From the NCBI GenBank assembly GCA_026874595.1, contig CM049306.1, positions 88,578,642 through 88,642,641 on the forward strand: a stretch of DNA of 64,000 bases, in the 5' to 3' direction. Shown piece after piece: positions 23,800 through 35,654 of the stretch. Source of the stretch: Sipunculus nudus (taxonomy: Eukaryota; Annelida; Sipuncula; Golfingiida; Sipunculidae). A model generated the notes under the pieces. That model saw nothing but the letters and a program-made list of their open reading frames with translations, was not told where the DNA came from and did not search any database. Position 1 is the stretch's first letter. Every line of letters starts with the position of its first letter. A program made the translations under genes and the position numbers.

Positions 23800-23880
23800 T
23801 AAGAATGTAACGGACGACTCTGACAGACAGTACGCTGGATGAAGACTCTCTAATGTCAGACGGCCGACATGGCGCTTAGA

Positions 23881-24261
23881 CTTCCCCTCCTTATTGATCT
23901 AGATGACCCACTTGTTTTACTACTTTGAAGTTTCTCTCTATTCAGGCTCGGGCCAATCGGACTAATTTGAATAAACCCTTCCCCAGTGAAAACTGCCGTT
24001 GGGTTTAATCAGTCGCTGAAAACTCAAACCCTCGCCTTCTGAATCGTTACTCTATGGTCCATTTAAATAGATGCTTCCCAGGGGCCGTTTCAAGATGTGA
24101 ACTTTCTCATAGATCAATACCATTGTTTGTTAAAGGCTAGTTACGATTTGTGGAAACCAAAACATAAAACCTATCTGTCATTTGCGGCATTTGTATGTCT
24201 TTAGTAAAGCAAATTCCTCTTTTCGATTAACTTAAGTATAAATCTTGGTGTGTTATTGTTG
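23881..24261. other. Spacer
   Basis: No gene or repeat is recognised in this stretch. Confidence 0.5.
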
Positions 24262-24616
24262 CCTCCGCCAGGGAGGTATGCGTTCATCTTCGTTCTTCTG
24301 CATATGTTTGGATGTTTGAGTGTTTTTGTGTAGTTGTTCACTACATCACTCATACAGTCATGAACAGAATCTCAATACATTTTCAGAGCATTTCGGCAAA
24401 TGAAGGATCGATTAGATTTGGGTGTGGATCCTGCACAAGATGCGGATTCAGGAACATCAGAAATCCACATATGGAAATTCATTTATGCATGAAGGAACTT
24501 GGGAATGTTGGACGAGTAAGTGAATGTAAACAAGGCTTTGAAAGCATCCCTCAATAGGTACCCGTTCCACATGGCGGAGGCTTGTATTCCTGAGAAAGCA
24601 CATTTCTAGTTCTAAT
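24262..24616 (+). mobile_element. Dispersed repeat bounded by CCTCCGCC/GGCGGAGG
   Basis: The element opens with CCTCCGCCAGGGAGGTATG at 24,262 and closes with CATGGCGGAGG at 24,570-24,580, then TTCCTGAGAAAGCAC and TTCTAGTT. CCTCCGCC and GGCGGAGG are inverse to each other. Its right half matches 2008-2185. Its left end matches 34,606. Between the ends is a GTGTGGATCCTGCAC-like word. The open frame at 24,312-24,557 lies wholly within the repeat and is not a gene. I recall this terminus from many marine invertebrate genomes but do not name the family. Confidence 0.7.
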
Positions 24617-24739
24617 GTAGATTTTGCACAATTTTTATTTTAATTTTGATTCAGTTTTATCCTGCTATGTACTTTACACTTTAAAGAATAAAGTTGCTCT
24701 GTTTTAAGGATTTATTCATCTTCATCTGGCACCATTTGA

Positions 24740-25080
24740 TTTAAATTTGATTTATTGAGTCCACAGCGTTGGTAACGTTATAACGCACCAGGCTTAGCGT
24801 GTTTCTGAAAATAGCTGCGCAGTGTTACCCCGTCATTGCAGTCCCGCATCCAATGACAGGAAGCGGTGTTATGAAATCATAATTTGTCTGACATATTACG
24901 CCGTAATTCAGCCCCAAATGGCTGGGCGTTTTAAGAACTGACTCCCAGCTTATTACGCAGCTCGCAAATTAAATGCTTTTTCATCTTTGATTAGAGCCAT
25001 CAGTGTCTAAGCCTTATATATTGGCGGACATGTTGAATTAAGCCTTCTGCTAAAATGCTCCGGCCTTCACTCCTTTTATA
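24740..25080. promoter_or_regulatory. Candidate conserved non-coding element
   Basis: This block is more GC-rich than its surroundings, with no repeats and many binding-site-like words: AATGACAGG (TALE-like), TTATTACGC, GCAAATTAAATGC, TTTGATTAG and AACGTTATAACG. Such clustering in unique sequence next to repeats is typical of developmental enhancers, but no conservation data are available. The open frame that follows (25,084-25,302) is not credible. Confidence 0.25.
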
Positions 25081-25311
25081 TCAATGGATACAAACGAAGG
25101 GTTTCCTTCTTTGTTCATGTCGAAGATCCTGTCAGAGAACCCGGATAATGGCTGGCTATGGAGCTACCATCAGTGGAAAGGTTTTCGAAAAATAGGCACA
25201 TATTTATATATACCTATGAATGTGTACCTATTTGAAAATACATGTTTATATAACCTTTGCGCAATGAAATTAAAGTTGTCCGCCAAACAGACTCAAATGT
25301 AAATACAAAAT

Positions 25312-25313
<2 letters not shown>

Positions 25314-25368
<55 letters not shown>

Positions 25369-25452
25369 ATTTATAATTTATATTAATATATATAATTTAT
25401 ATAATATATAATAATATATTTAATATATATATATATTATATATATATTTAAT
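25314..25452. repeat. (AT)n microsatellite with degenerate tail
   Basis: A pure AT run at 25,314-25,364 is followed by interrupted TATAATTTATA-type sequence to about 25,452. Confidence 0.95.
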
Positions 25453-26039
25453 ACAAATACGGCCATCTGTCACATAATGCCTCTGCTTTTCATGATATGT
25501 ATCAATACATACCTTTAATACTATTACAGATACATGTATATACAGAGATAAAAAGCGCGAGAAGAAAACACTGACTGACAACTGTACAGATAGACACACA
25601 AAAAAACGGGAAGTGTTTCTCGTAAGTTTCCCTTTGGAATGACCTGTGATCTTAATAGGGAGGAGGCAAGGACCGCAGAAACAGCTTTCTTGTGGAAAAT
25701 AATTATAAACTATATATTTAAAAAAAAAAAATGTTGTTCCTAATATAATAAAATAATTGGTATAACGCTTACGAGAAACTTCTACGAGAAGTGTAAAGAT
25801 ACTCTTATTTTATGTTTATATATGTGTTAAATAGAAAGAGTAAAAGGGAGAGAAAAGAGACAGGGTACGAGCAGGAGATTAAGAGGGAGAGACAGAATAC
25901 GAAGTATGATGGGTATATTGATTTCTGTAATTTGCCAGCATTAAATAAATCCGTCTTAGCGAGTAAATTTATTTTTGAAATTGTAAATTGGCATACACTC
26001 CCTGATATAACCAAGGCCTTGTGACAATACGCGTTAATG
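25453..26039. other. AT-rich spacer
   Basis: No gene. Opposite-strand frames at 25,805-26,068 and 25,812-26,024 shadow each other over low-complexity AG/CT sequence. Confidence 0.5.
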
Positions 26040-27350
26040 ACCTCGGCCTCTGGCCAGCTATACCACACTTGCTGGACAAGGCTGTAATGGTCTGACCAGA
26101 CGCCAAACCTGCTGGACCGGGGGTGAATGCTCTGCTGCCCACAAATGCTTCCGATACAGAGCGCTCATTTAAGTCTATTCTTGGCAGAACTGTCCACTGT
26201 CAGCTGGCCAGACGATTACGGGCTGGCACACGACCACACGGGTTAATGAACCCTCCGTTAAAGGACTAACATGATGAACGAAGGACAGATAAGTTACGTT
26301 GATTTTCATCCAGCTGATACGTTTTCAACAAATGATTACTCAACAGAATATTTCAAGATTTATATGATAATGATAGACTAAAAAAATCATATAGAGCAGA
26401 AAAACGTTCAAGCAAACTTAGAAAGTGAAAACGTAAGATGAGAACAGGGTTAGGATAAGAAAAGCTAGATACAGTTTTATTGCTATTATACGAAATAAAA
26501 TATTTCATATAATAGTGTATGATATGACTGGTTTTCTGTAAAAGATGTATAAATCACAAACTATGTAAATAACACATTGGTAAGACAACCGAGTCGCTGG
26601 TAATAAAACGCGGTAGTTACGTATATGAATGACAGTGAATGCATCATGAAACAAATCCAGCTAATCAACAGAGACAAGGGACATGTTATTTTGTATATTA
26701 CATACACCTTTGGCAAATTAGATGGTCTACGGGAAGGATTAACGTCCCTACCGTCCAGCGGGGAGACCGTAGTTGACTATACTAAGAGCCGGAGGGGCAC
26801 ATAGCCAGATAGCTGATTGTTATGGATTTTCCCCTTTGCTCGGATAGTTTAACCACTCAGGGGCTCTTGCAGAAATATGAGGGCATGCAATCACTACAAA
26901 ACAAAATTAAAGCTGCACTTACAGTGAGCAACGAGCCCCATGTACACAGCCAATCAAGTTTCCCTTTGGCGATTGTAACACAGTCGGTTCATAATTATCT
27001 ACTGTGGATATATCTTTGTCCGTCAGTCTAACGCAGATCGATTCCATTCTACGAAACTAAAGTACGAAAACGATTTAGCTCCGGGAGCCAGCCAGCTTTT
27101 AGCACCCTGTTCCCTTGGAAAGCGTTTTTGTAACGCTACCATTGACATTCCTGGTGATCTTTTCGCAACCAATCGTGCAGGGAGCTCTGTATAATCCGAG
27201 TCAATATCAACTAATCAATTCTCTGCAATGCATCTGGCAATGTTTTCCTTTCTGCGGGAGGCACTTTGCGTATTGCACCAAAAGATAGAGATTCTTAAGC
27301 CCTCGGCTAGGTTTAAAACAAATCCCACCGGATACTGAGACAGATGGCAG
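26040..27350. other. Spacer with unique, GC-moderate patches
   Basis: At 26,067-26,135 two ~42-bp stretches resemble each other (TTGCTGGACAAGG..TGGTCTG and CCTGCTGGACCGGG..TGCTCTG). The patches 26,040-26,260 and 27,060-27,350 are unique and less AT-rich, so they could be regulatory. The plus-strand frame at 26,822-27,031 has no recognised domain. Confidence 0.35.
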
Positions 27351-29317
27351 AAAATAAACATCAATTGATACATGATCCCGGGGCGGACCAGGCAGCCCCC
27401 TTCTACTAGATTGCGCTACGCTTAGGTTTATGTGCTATACTGCTGAGTCAAATAAACACAAAACGGTTGATGAGAAACATTTAAAAGCCACAACCTTCTT
27501 CCTTATGGCAGTATAATACAGAACAGTACTGCTGTATCTCCTAGTTATATGTATAGTTTTATGCCATTATTTGTATGTCTGTTTAAACGCAATGAATAAT
27601 TTGGTACCGAAACCAGTTCCTTTTTAATTTCGATTGAATTAAGGCGACAAATGAACCAAGCAAAGCATGAAGGAAAAAAGAGAGTAGTCAGAGACTACAA
27701 GCTCCAGCAGGATCCTAACCAAAGTACACAGCAACACAAGAAATCATTGTAACGGTAATCCTATCCCAGGTCACCTCCGGGATAATTCCGTCCATAACAC
27801 CAATGGTAACCTGTGCAACAAGTTGATAAAACCCGTGGAATTAAATTTACATAATTACCTAAAAACTTAAAGGATTGTTTCTTGGGCGTTATACTTACCT
27901 TCCACACCATTTCACCAACATCTCTTCCGACCTTTTTTCTGCATTAGATTGCAGACAGTAAAACCAAATAACCGAGGGGATAACTTAATGTCTTTCACCA
28001 CCTGACGAAGGTATAAAATAATACAATCCAAATATACTTCTTTTTGTGTAACAGCATATAAAATAGGATTACCATTTTCGACAAATGTTTCTCTTTTGTC
28101 GCGTTTTGCTCTTTTTCAACGCGTCTTGTAAATGTATCTGTTATATTTAGTCAAAAAGGACCCAATCAAACTGAACAAAGTTAAGGAGGGACCGCGACTA
28201 GTCTTAAAAACAGTGTGGGATTGTATCAGTTCTTTTTTTTTTGCACGATAGGTCTTATATTATGTTACAAGACATTATATTTTTCGCATGAATGTGCACG
28301 ACAACCTGTGACCAACTGCGTGTGACTTAACATATTGCGACCTGTCGCATAATTTACGTGTAACGTTCAGTGTAACGTTGATATTCCTGCTGGACTGTCA
28401 AATCTCTATAGTCCTTCACCAATTTGTGCCCATTGAAATTTTGCCATTATTCTCTTCAAGTTAGGTATAATCACTAAGTTTTACACCAAAGCTATTGAGG
28501 GACCAAATATATAGATGTAATACTTCATAACAAAACCAACATTTATATATTGCTTTTTTGTTCTTCTAAACTTTGTGGCCAATTGGCTTGGCGCTTCTCA
28601 TGGGTAAGTAGATTCACCTTTTTAGAATGTTTGAGGCACTAAACAGCCAATCAGTATCTTTTCAACGTTTTTCTTTTAAGCATGTGACAGTGACCTTGAT
28701 CAATGGGACTAAGATGTTTGCAAGGTATTGAATCGACTTCATTCTAGTTTATAAGGCTTATGTCTTATTAACTTTTATAACTGACCTGTCAATTTTAGAA
28801 AAGATAAAAGTATTTCAATGGGCACCCCACTATGGAACAAACTGTACTTGTATGACGGAGCACTGGTCGTAGAATCATGAATATTTGATGTGACTGTCAC
28901 ATTAACAGTCACACGACGTTCCGCCACTGATTTAAAACAAGCTTTAATTATCTTCGACTATTTGTAGCTCAGGTTTTTGCAGGTTTAAACACCTAGCTAC
29001 GACTCCATTTCATCCGGCGATTGTGTTTTACCAGGGGGAACAAATGGCATGTCGTGCTTTACAGATTTCATTGACTTACAATATTATATTTTTAAGGATT
29101 GGTCACTGCCTTGTTGTATTGACACATTCTATACTGAATTGGCTGAAGGTAGTCATAAGATATAGCCATGTGTGACACGTTATTGCAAAGCCTCCTAGAT
29201 TTTAGGTTTCGTGAGCAGGGGCCAGGAAAATCCCGGTCATTTCCTATAGTAATGACTTATAGTTAAGACATTAACGTGTATCACTGAATTTTTTTCTAAA
29301 TTGCCCCATTTTGCCTT
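27351..29317. other. AT-rich spacer
   Basis: Nearly 2 kb with no open frame above 60 codons and no repeat structure that I can support. Confidence 0.55.
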
Positions 29318-29405
29318 GGGGGGGGGGGGGGGGGGGGGGGTCAGGCCGTGGACCCTAAGCTCCGAAGTCGAAAGACATAACCACTAAGCTACGTCATTGT
29401 TTAAC
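29318..29405 (-). mobile_element. SINE head cut off by a G23/C23 run
   Basis: On the minus strand an A-box-like word (CGTAGCTTAGTGGTTATG, 29,376-29,393) is followed by tRNA-like text (TTCGACTTCGGAGCTTAGGG). Where a B box would be expected, the sequence instead enters a homopolymer of 23 cytosines (G at 29,318-29,340 on the plus strand). It is either a truncated tRNA-derived SINE or one whose B-box half was replaced by another repeat end. Confidence 0.55.
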
Positions 29406-31021
29406 AAGCCCATTTCCAGCAGATTTCTTGTACACCTTTAATTTGAGTGGTTTATAGAGCATGACGGTGAGCATCAGCTGGGGTTTCCATTAAATTGCTC
29501 CATTAGTTTAATGAGGGCTTCATGAAGTCACAATTTAGAGAAATTTGCCGTGAAGATATCTATCCCGCTGCCAATTAAAAGTGACCTATCATGTATTAGA
29601 CGGTATTTCAGGTTTTCTGCGGGCTATTCTTGACGTCCAGACAGCGCCTAGACATTGAAATCGATTCTATTTGAGACCGGACCATTTTGACTTGGTATAA
29701 TGATACGTAACTGAAAGTTTAGCCACCTGACGTCTATGGGACGTGTAGAAACATGTGCAGAAAGACGCATTCCGAAAGGTATATTCATGACACCGATTTC
29801 CGATATGAATACAATAACATTTCTGATTATCTTTATAAAGGAGTAATAGTTTAATACAAATTGAACGTCAAACATACGTCCCACGTAGACGTATGTTTGG
29901 AAGTGTTGAATCATTCAGGATCTTTTCAGAGCTTTCAATAATGGATTGTACAGCCCTGCCCTCACCTGGTGTCTCGTTAAAACTGACGTCGGGCTATTCT
30001 AAAATGGAACACCGCAGGTTCCTATACTATAACATCTTTAAAAAAAACACCAAGTTCACCGGTGGAGCTTGGAGGAACCTAATTATTTGGCAGTAAAAGA
30101 AATTGCACGTGAGAGGTAGAAACATTCAAGGCCACACAAAAAATATTGTTCTACGAATTCGCCGCTCTGATTTGTCTTGTCTTTTTTTTTGGGGGGGGGG
30201 GGGAGGGGCAATTGACGACCAGATCCTTAGTAATATTGCTAGATTGTGCCCTGGTACGAATTACCTAAAGAGACCTTTATACAGAATGGCGACCTTTGTT
30301 CCTCCCGTCTGCGACCACAAAATTTACCAGGTCGTCGTTGGAGGCTCAAAGAAAGCAGAATGGTTGCCTTGGTGGTACACAGGAATTTCACAGTTCGCCA
30401 TTGATGCCATGGTCGCCATGATTTTTTTTTTAACATGTTGACGTTAAAGCGACATGGTAACCTTATAAACCCATTCATAATCGTCGTTTATAATTACAAT
30501 ACTATAATAACAGAATCACGACCAAGAGTATTTCAGACCAATTATTCAAAACAGCGTCGTTTAATAAATGACGAAATTTAAATCAAATGTATTATTGTTT
30601 ACATAAGATGGTCTCCCTTATGACTGAAAAGAGGAAAATTTCATAGCTAGACATCTGAATAATCGAGGTTTTTCCCAGTCCGAACATTTTCGGTGCTGCG
30701 AGTTTATGTGAAAAAAAAGTAAAACCATTGTTACGGATCACGCAATGATATACATAGATATCGGACAAAAAAAATTAAAAAAAAGTCTTGGAATCTCTTC
30801 GCACCAGAACTAAAAGAAATGGCAGAAACCAATTACAAAATGAAATTACTGAAATAAAAAAGAGCGAACTGGTCGGGTCTGTAGACTGAAGTCTTTGATA
30901 TGCTCCCACGTTAACGGTTAACTTATCAGAAGTGTTTGCTGCGTTGGACATATGTATATTTATAGCCCGCTAAGTCGTGTAATATAGGGACCTCATCCAA
31001 TGTTCATTATCCTTGGGGATG
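29406..31021. other. Spacer with one G13 run
   Basis: No gene is supported. A T9-G13 run lies at 30,182-30,203. Overlapping frames at 30,103-30,441 (+) and 30,239-30,478 (-) read through it and show no domain. The frames at 29,648-29,914 and 29,893-30,096 are also unsupported. Confidence 0.45.
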
Positions 31022-31167
31022 TAGCGATTTCAGATAACCACCGCTTTATATCAAGGGGGGAGGGGGTAATCTAATTTCTATTTCAGAATACCCCCCCCTT
31101 CCCGGGGGTAACTTGATATCGAATTGATATTACCCCCCACGCTTACAGATTACGCCAAAAAGCAAAG

Positions 31168-31227
<60 letters not shown>

Positions 31228-31560
31228 TTAAAACCCATCGAATTATCTTGAACCTTTGTATATATTTTCTTTGTGGGTAATATGGTGATTGACATATATA
31301 TATTGCGAGAATTTTATTGTTCATATATTGACTCCAACTTTTAAATTTAAAATCTAATACATGATTAATTGAATTGATATATCATGAGTTTAAAACATAA
31401 TAATTTATCATTTAGTTAAATCAACGTGGGGGTCTAAACAGAGAGGGGTAATCTCAAATGAGTCTCAGACTACCAATGGGTGTTATCTGAAACTGATTTC
31501 AAATTACCGGATGGGGGGTTGGGGGAAACCTGAAACGGGGGTAACCTGAAGCCTTTACAC
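31022..31560. repeat. G/C-rich palindromic patch around an (AT)n run
   Basis: GGGGGTAA.CT.A-type words occur several times on both strands. Examples are TTTCAGATAACC near 31,029 and its inverse GGTGTTATCTGAAA near 31,480; ATTACCCCCCACG at 31,127 and CGTGGGGGT at 31,425; and CCCTTCCCGGGGGTAAC, CGGATGGGGGGTTGGGGG and ACGGGGGTAACCTGAA. The outer copies are inverted around the AT microsatellite, suggesting a decayed inverted-repeat element, but the ends could not be placed. Small clusters of the same word in direct orientation argue for a degenerate minisatellite instead. Confidence 0.4.
31169..31225. repeat. (AT)n microsatellite
   Basis: A pure AT run of 57 bp. Confidence 0.97.
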
Positions 31561-33639
31561 CGGACTACACAGAGTCTGAGGTAAGGGGACAGGAATGTCA
31601 CTCTGTCAGGTTTCCATATCAAATATATGATCTACTGGTAATTAGCTGGCAGACACATGGTACGACCTAGAGACAGGCGATGCTCGCTTTAGCTCTCAGC
31701 AGGTGGCAGGAATATGAAATAGCTAATTTCTGTTTCGTATGGCATTAAACCTTAAAACCCGAATATCAGGTTTCTACTAACGTTCCATTATTTAAAAAAA
31801 TATCTTCTTCCACTAAGATAAAGTAGATCTTTCCATTGCTTGGTTAGAGTGTTTTTTCTGTACACAGCTACATCTGTGAAACGTTATCTCACACGATCCA
31901 AGCTGCATAATTTCTACTCTGGCAGAGGCTTACATTTTAACTTAATTAATATTTAAAATGACAAATGCCAAAGCTAATGGTAAGGTTCGGTTGCTGAAGA
32001 TCTGGACATAAAAACGCATGAGAGGTTTTAGGTTCTGAAAATGTGCTCCTCTCACTGCGAACTGCAGACTTTCATAAAGGGTGTAGAGAATCAGATTAGA
32101 TTTTTAACTTAATAATGATGAAAACGCTGAATAGAAAATATGATTTATTCTTCCAACCGCGATGCCAAATGATCTCTTCATGAGTGGAGCGTCTTTGATT
32201 CAGGAATACAATATACCGTTGAGTATTTTGGAAAGAAAACTTTAAGCTTGGGAACGTTGCAAATATTTAATCAAACAAAATTCTTATAAAATTTATAGTA
32301 TTCTCATCCAGTTGAGTTCTTTAAATACAAAAGAGAGACTGCATCTCTCTTTAAATCATATATTCACTTTTCATATTTGCATTTATTATGTGATTTCGGA
32401 TTCTTTCTTGATTACCGATAAACAACTGTAATCAAATCTGCTAAGAAAAGTTATAATAACGCCGCTGTCATTAATACATGAGTCTTTTTTTCCAATCTCC
32501 TAACATAACACTTACACACCATTATTGTTCTATACGAGTGTAAAGATATAGTGCGAGCGGCCATATTCTTTTTTTTCTTACATTATTTATCAAGATAAAA
32601 TACTTCGAATTTTGATAGCTTGTCTAAAAAATACAAAATGTTGCTTAAAATCTTGAAATAGTGTAAATGATCAATACAAAAAAAATTAGTCCATTCTCCA
32701 TACCTTTAAGAATGATTTAGGGAAACAGTGACATACAAGGACCCTGTCTTGATTTCCTATCAAGATGATTATCACATTAAATAATTTGGTTTCCGAAACA
32801 AACTGGGAGCGACGAATCCATAGAAAAGAATCCACTGCTTAAGTTCCAGAATTTCCTATTACTCAGTTCAAGCATTTCACTACAATATTTCTGGCATTTC
32901 ACTAAATCAAGCATTTCATTACTACAGTTCCTCCTTTTGAAACTTAAGATAACTAAATGAATGAGTGGTATTGTTACTAGTGTCATACGGGATTTAAAAA
33001 GCCTGCTTTATTCACCTCCTTGGGAAGAAAAAACTGTAATTCTCCAGATTTGGCCTAAGCTATATAATTTTCAGGAAAATGTATTCAGTAAAATAATTTG
33101 TGCGAATTGTACAAAAACTCTTCTTTCGCATATTCATAGTCTTGAATGTTGTACATTTTAGGACCACACAAGACTATTTTGATATAAAGCCGAGTGAACT
33201 TACATACGCTAAAACAAATGCTAACACAGTTAAACCATAATCCGTGCGTATTACAATCGTTGATTACATGCGGGACTTTTTAATGCCAAAAGCTAGAATT
33301 TTGTCAAATGAAAGAGAATATTTTTTTTAAATATGAAAGAACAAGAAAATTTTTGTGGCTTAAGATAGGATATTCGTATTTTATATAATGTATTATAAAT
33401 ATTGTATTATAAATCTGTAATACTGATCAAACAACTAACATAACGTTTACTTAATGTTCCTGGCACTAATGAACCTACAAACGAATTATATTTTAGGTAT
33501 TCCCTTATGCTATCATAATCATTAGTGGTGAAAGCATCGAATTCTCTATTTCTCAAATGTCGTATGTGCGTTTTGATAATTTATCAAAGTGTATCAACAC
33601 GAAAGTATATCCAAACGTGGACATTTGTGAATTGAAGGC
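31561..33639. other. AT-rich spacer
   Basis: No gene. The frames at 32,777-32,986 (-) and 32,961-33,161 (+) are short and AT-driven. No repeat is seen. Confidence 0.5.
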
Positions 33640-34260
33640 GCGTTATCAGACAAGCACATCATTCAGGTCACTTGACACTGGGAAGGACTCGGCTGTAGTC
33701 CCCAGGAAGTGAATCGGTCGATTTTCAAGGAACTCAAGTCATAATAAGGAGACATCACGCTTGATATAGCTACAAAAGTAAGATTAATGTAACGCACGGG
33801 CAAGGCCTACACTCCAACTGCACATATCATGTTCCCAAACACATAACGCGAGCTGTCCCGGAAATTTATAATACAGATCAGTCAGAGCATATTAGACGGT
33901 CTTACGACCCTGTCAAGTCTCCCCATTGGCCGGTGGTATTAAGTAAATGAAGGCCGGTGTGCCATGAGAGACGCCTTGGGAACAGATGTCATGATCAGGG
34001 CTTATTGTAATTACCTTGAAGGCCATTCACGGTATTATACGCTTTAATAAGGCCGGTCTAAGCCGGGTATCGACCTTTTCCGACATGTACCAGATCAAAA
34101 AGATTCTCTTAAACTACCCCTCAGAGCTCGATATTACGTTCATCATCTCGATGCCGCCAGAGTGGTCCTCGCATACGCGCTCATTTGGATGCTGCAACTC
34201 AAATAGCCACTGGTTTATCAGATGGTTAGCTTTTTTGTTGCCTCTCCCAGGAGAGCTGGC
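33640..34260. promoter_or_regulatory. Candidate conserved non-coding patch
   Basis: A unique patch, less AT-rich than its surroundings, with homeodomain-like TTGTAATTACC (34,006-34,016), ACAGATGTCATGATCA (33,982-33,997), CCATTGGCC (33,924-33,932) and AAGGCCGGT-type words. The plus-strand open frame at 34,016-34,390 runs out of it, but ends in a GT-rich low-complexity stretch and has no recognised domain. Confidence 0.2.
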
Positions 34261-34605
34261 GTACAATCCAGTTCGTATATTCGTGGGTGTTTGTGTGTTT
34301 TGCGTGTGTGTTTGTTCACAATATCATTCATTCAAAAGTACTTTTCTGTTAATCATTATAAATAATTGTGTAAATAATGAGTCTGTTTAAAAAATATAAA
34401 TGCTGTATCAAACTTTGCTGCCGGTCCAGGCAGTATCCAGCCTGGTAGTTCAGACCGCCATGTGCATTCACGCCTGTCATATTAGAATATGAAATTCCAC
34501 TGAATAATTAGGGAAATATTTAATGAAACATCTTAAAAGGTGACCTGAAAATATAGCAGCACCACTTGGGGGAACATTTTTCTTGCCAACATTATAATTT
34601 TATTT

Positions 34606-34794
34606 CCTCCGCTAAGGAGATTATGTCTTCATCCTTGTTTGTCTGATGGTATATTGTCTTGTCTACATGATTACATTTGCACCGAAACTTTGTAGACATA
34701 TATAAGCCTAGGAAGATCACATTTTGTACGGATCCGGCGCCAGGAGGATTTCCTTTGTTCATGTCGGTATGCGCTCTATTGGGCGCCACTCTGG
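34606..34794 (+). mobile_element. Dispersed repeat bounded by CCTCCGCT/GCGCTC end
   Basis: It starts CCTCCGCTAAGGAGATTATG and continues with TTGTTTGTCTGATGG, ACCGAAACTTTGTAGACA and TTTTGTACGGATCCGG. It ends with TATGCGCTCTATTGGGCGCC and CTCTGGTTTT. This is the same family as 24,262-24,616, with a better preserved left half and a decayed right end. Its right end parallels the GCGCTC..GAGTGCC end at 13,151. It is non-coding. Confidence 0.65.
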
Positions 34795-35654
34795 TTTTTT
34801 TTTTTTCGAATATTAATGAGGATTTACACAAAACTCCATAAAAGGGTAGTTACAATTTTGCGCGAAACTCAAGGCATGCAGAAGGTGTTTTTAAGATACA
34901 CCGGGCGAAAGTACTTTGTGATGACTGGCACATCACGTTCATCTTGGCCAGACAGAGAACGCCCACTGTTAACAGTAAGCACTGCCGTATTGGGTGTAGC
35001 TCTCACGAATGACACATGCAGAATTGGCGGCATGAAGGCCGGCAGTGACAAATTGGACTATGTTTCCTGTGTCTGAGATAAACGAGAAATTCAACCCTCC
35101 ACCGTGACACCAGGCAGGCTGTGTCACTTTCACTCGTTCTGGCCCGGTGTTCTGATGAATTTCATTCGTATGCATGGCAAACAACAGTCAAGCTGGGTTT
35201 AAAAAGATGCGCCGAATCAGGGAATAAGCCGCGGTGACCACTAACTAGACAGGAATAGCTGCTGCGAAAACAGTTCCATCAAACCTTTTACCATTGAATT
35301 GCGACGAGCTTGTTGGCCCCCATGATATATCACACTTGTTGACTTCTTTTATGCTTATAGGTTTGTTTACCCTCTGATTTTGCATCCTGCTAAGCAATTC
35401 AACCTCCAATCAGGAGTTTTAAGTTTCATTGGTCATTTTTTTTCTTAAATTCTCGCCGACTAATAGCCTCTTGTGGGAAGCCTTAATGAAACGTGCACGA
35501 TGAAATGAAACGGCATGATGTTACGCGAGTTTTTTTTTATTAACTTTATTTCGAGTGAAGCTGGGTTATACGTCACATTTCCTCTCACATACTAATATAC
35601 ATAAAAATATGTATTTAATTGTCACTTGGTATAGATAAAGAATCATTTTTTGTC
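34795..35654. other. Spacer
   Basis: No gene is supported. Three mutually overlapping frames between 34,816 and 35,184 on both strands cannot all be real, and none has a known domain. The patch 34,910-35,240 is moderately GC-rich and unique. Confidence 0.4.

Larger units (their letters stand above)
20276..23880 (+). repeat. Dispersed repeat split by two insertions
   Basis: Three pieces in one order and orientation match the continuous repeat at 43,388-43,852. Piece 1 is 20,276-about 20,396 (GGTAAACAGCC, TTAGGCTACGA, AAAGAATACATGTG). Piece 2 is about 22,973-23,237 (GTTGG, TTCATG.GGTCAG, GAGTTAAAACGGATT, GTGTTGTTAGAAAGT, CAGCGTA, CGTCTTA). Piece 3 is 23,802-about 23,880 (TGTAACGGA, GCTGGATGAAGACT-like). 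The gap after piece 1 is ~2.6 kb. The gap after piece 2 is exactly a 561-bp MITE with TA target duplication. I do not recognise the family and see no coding capacity. Confidence 0.75.
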
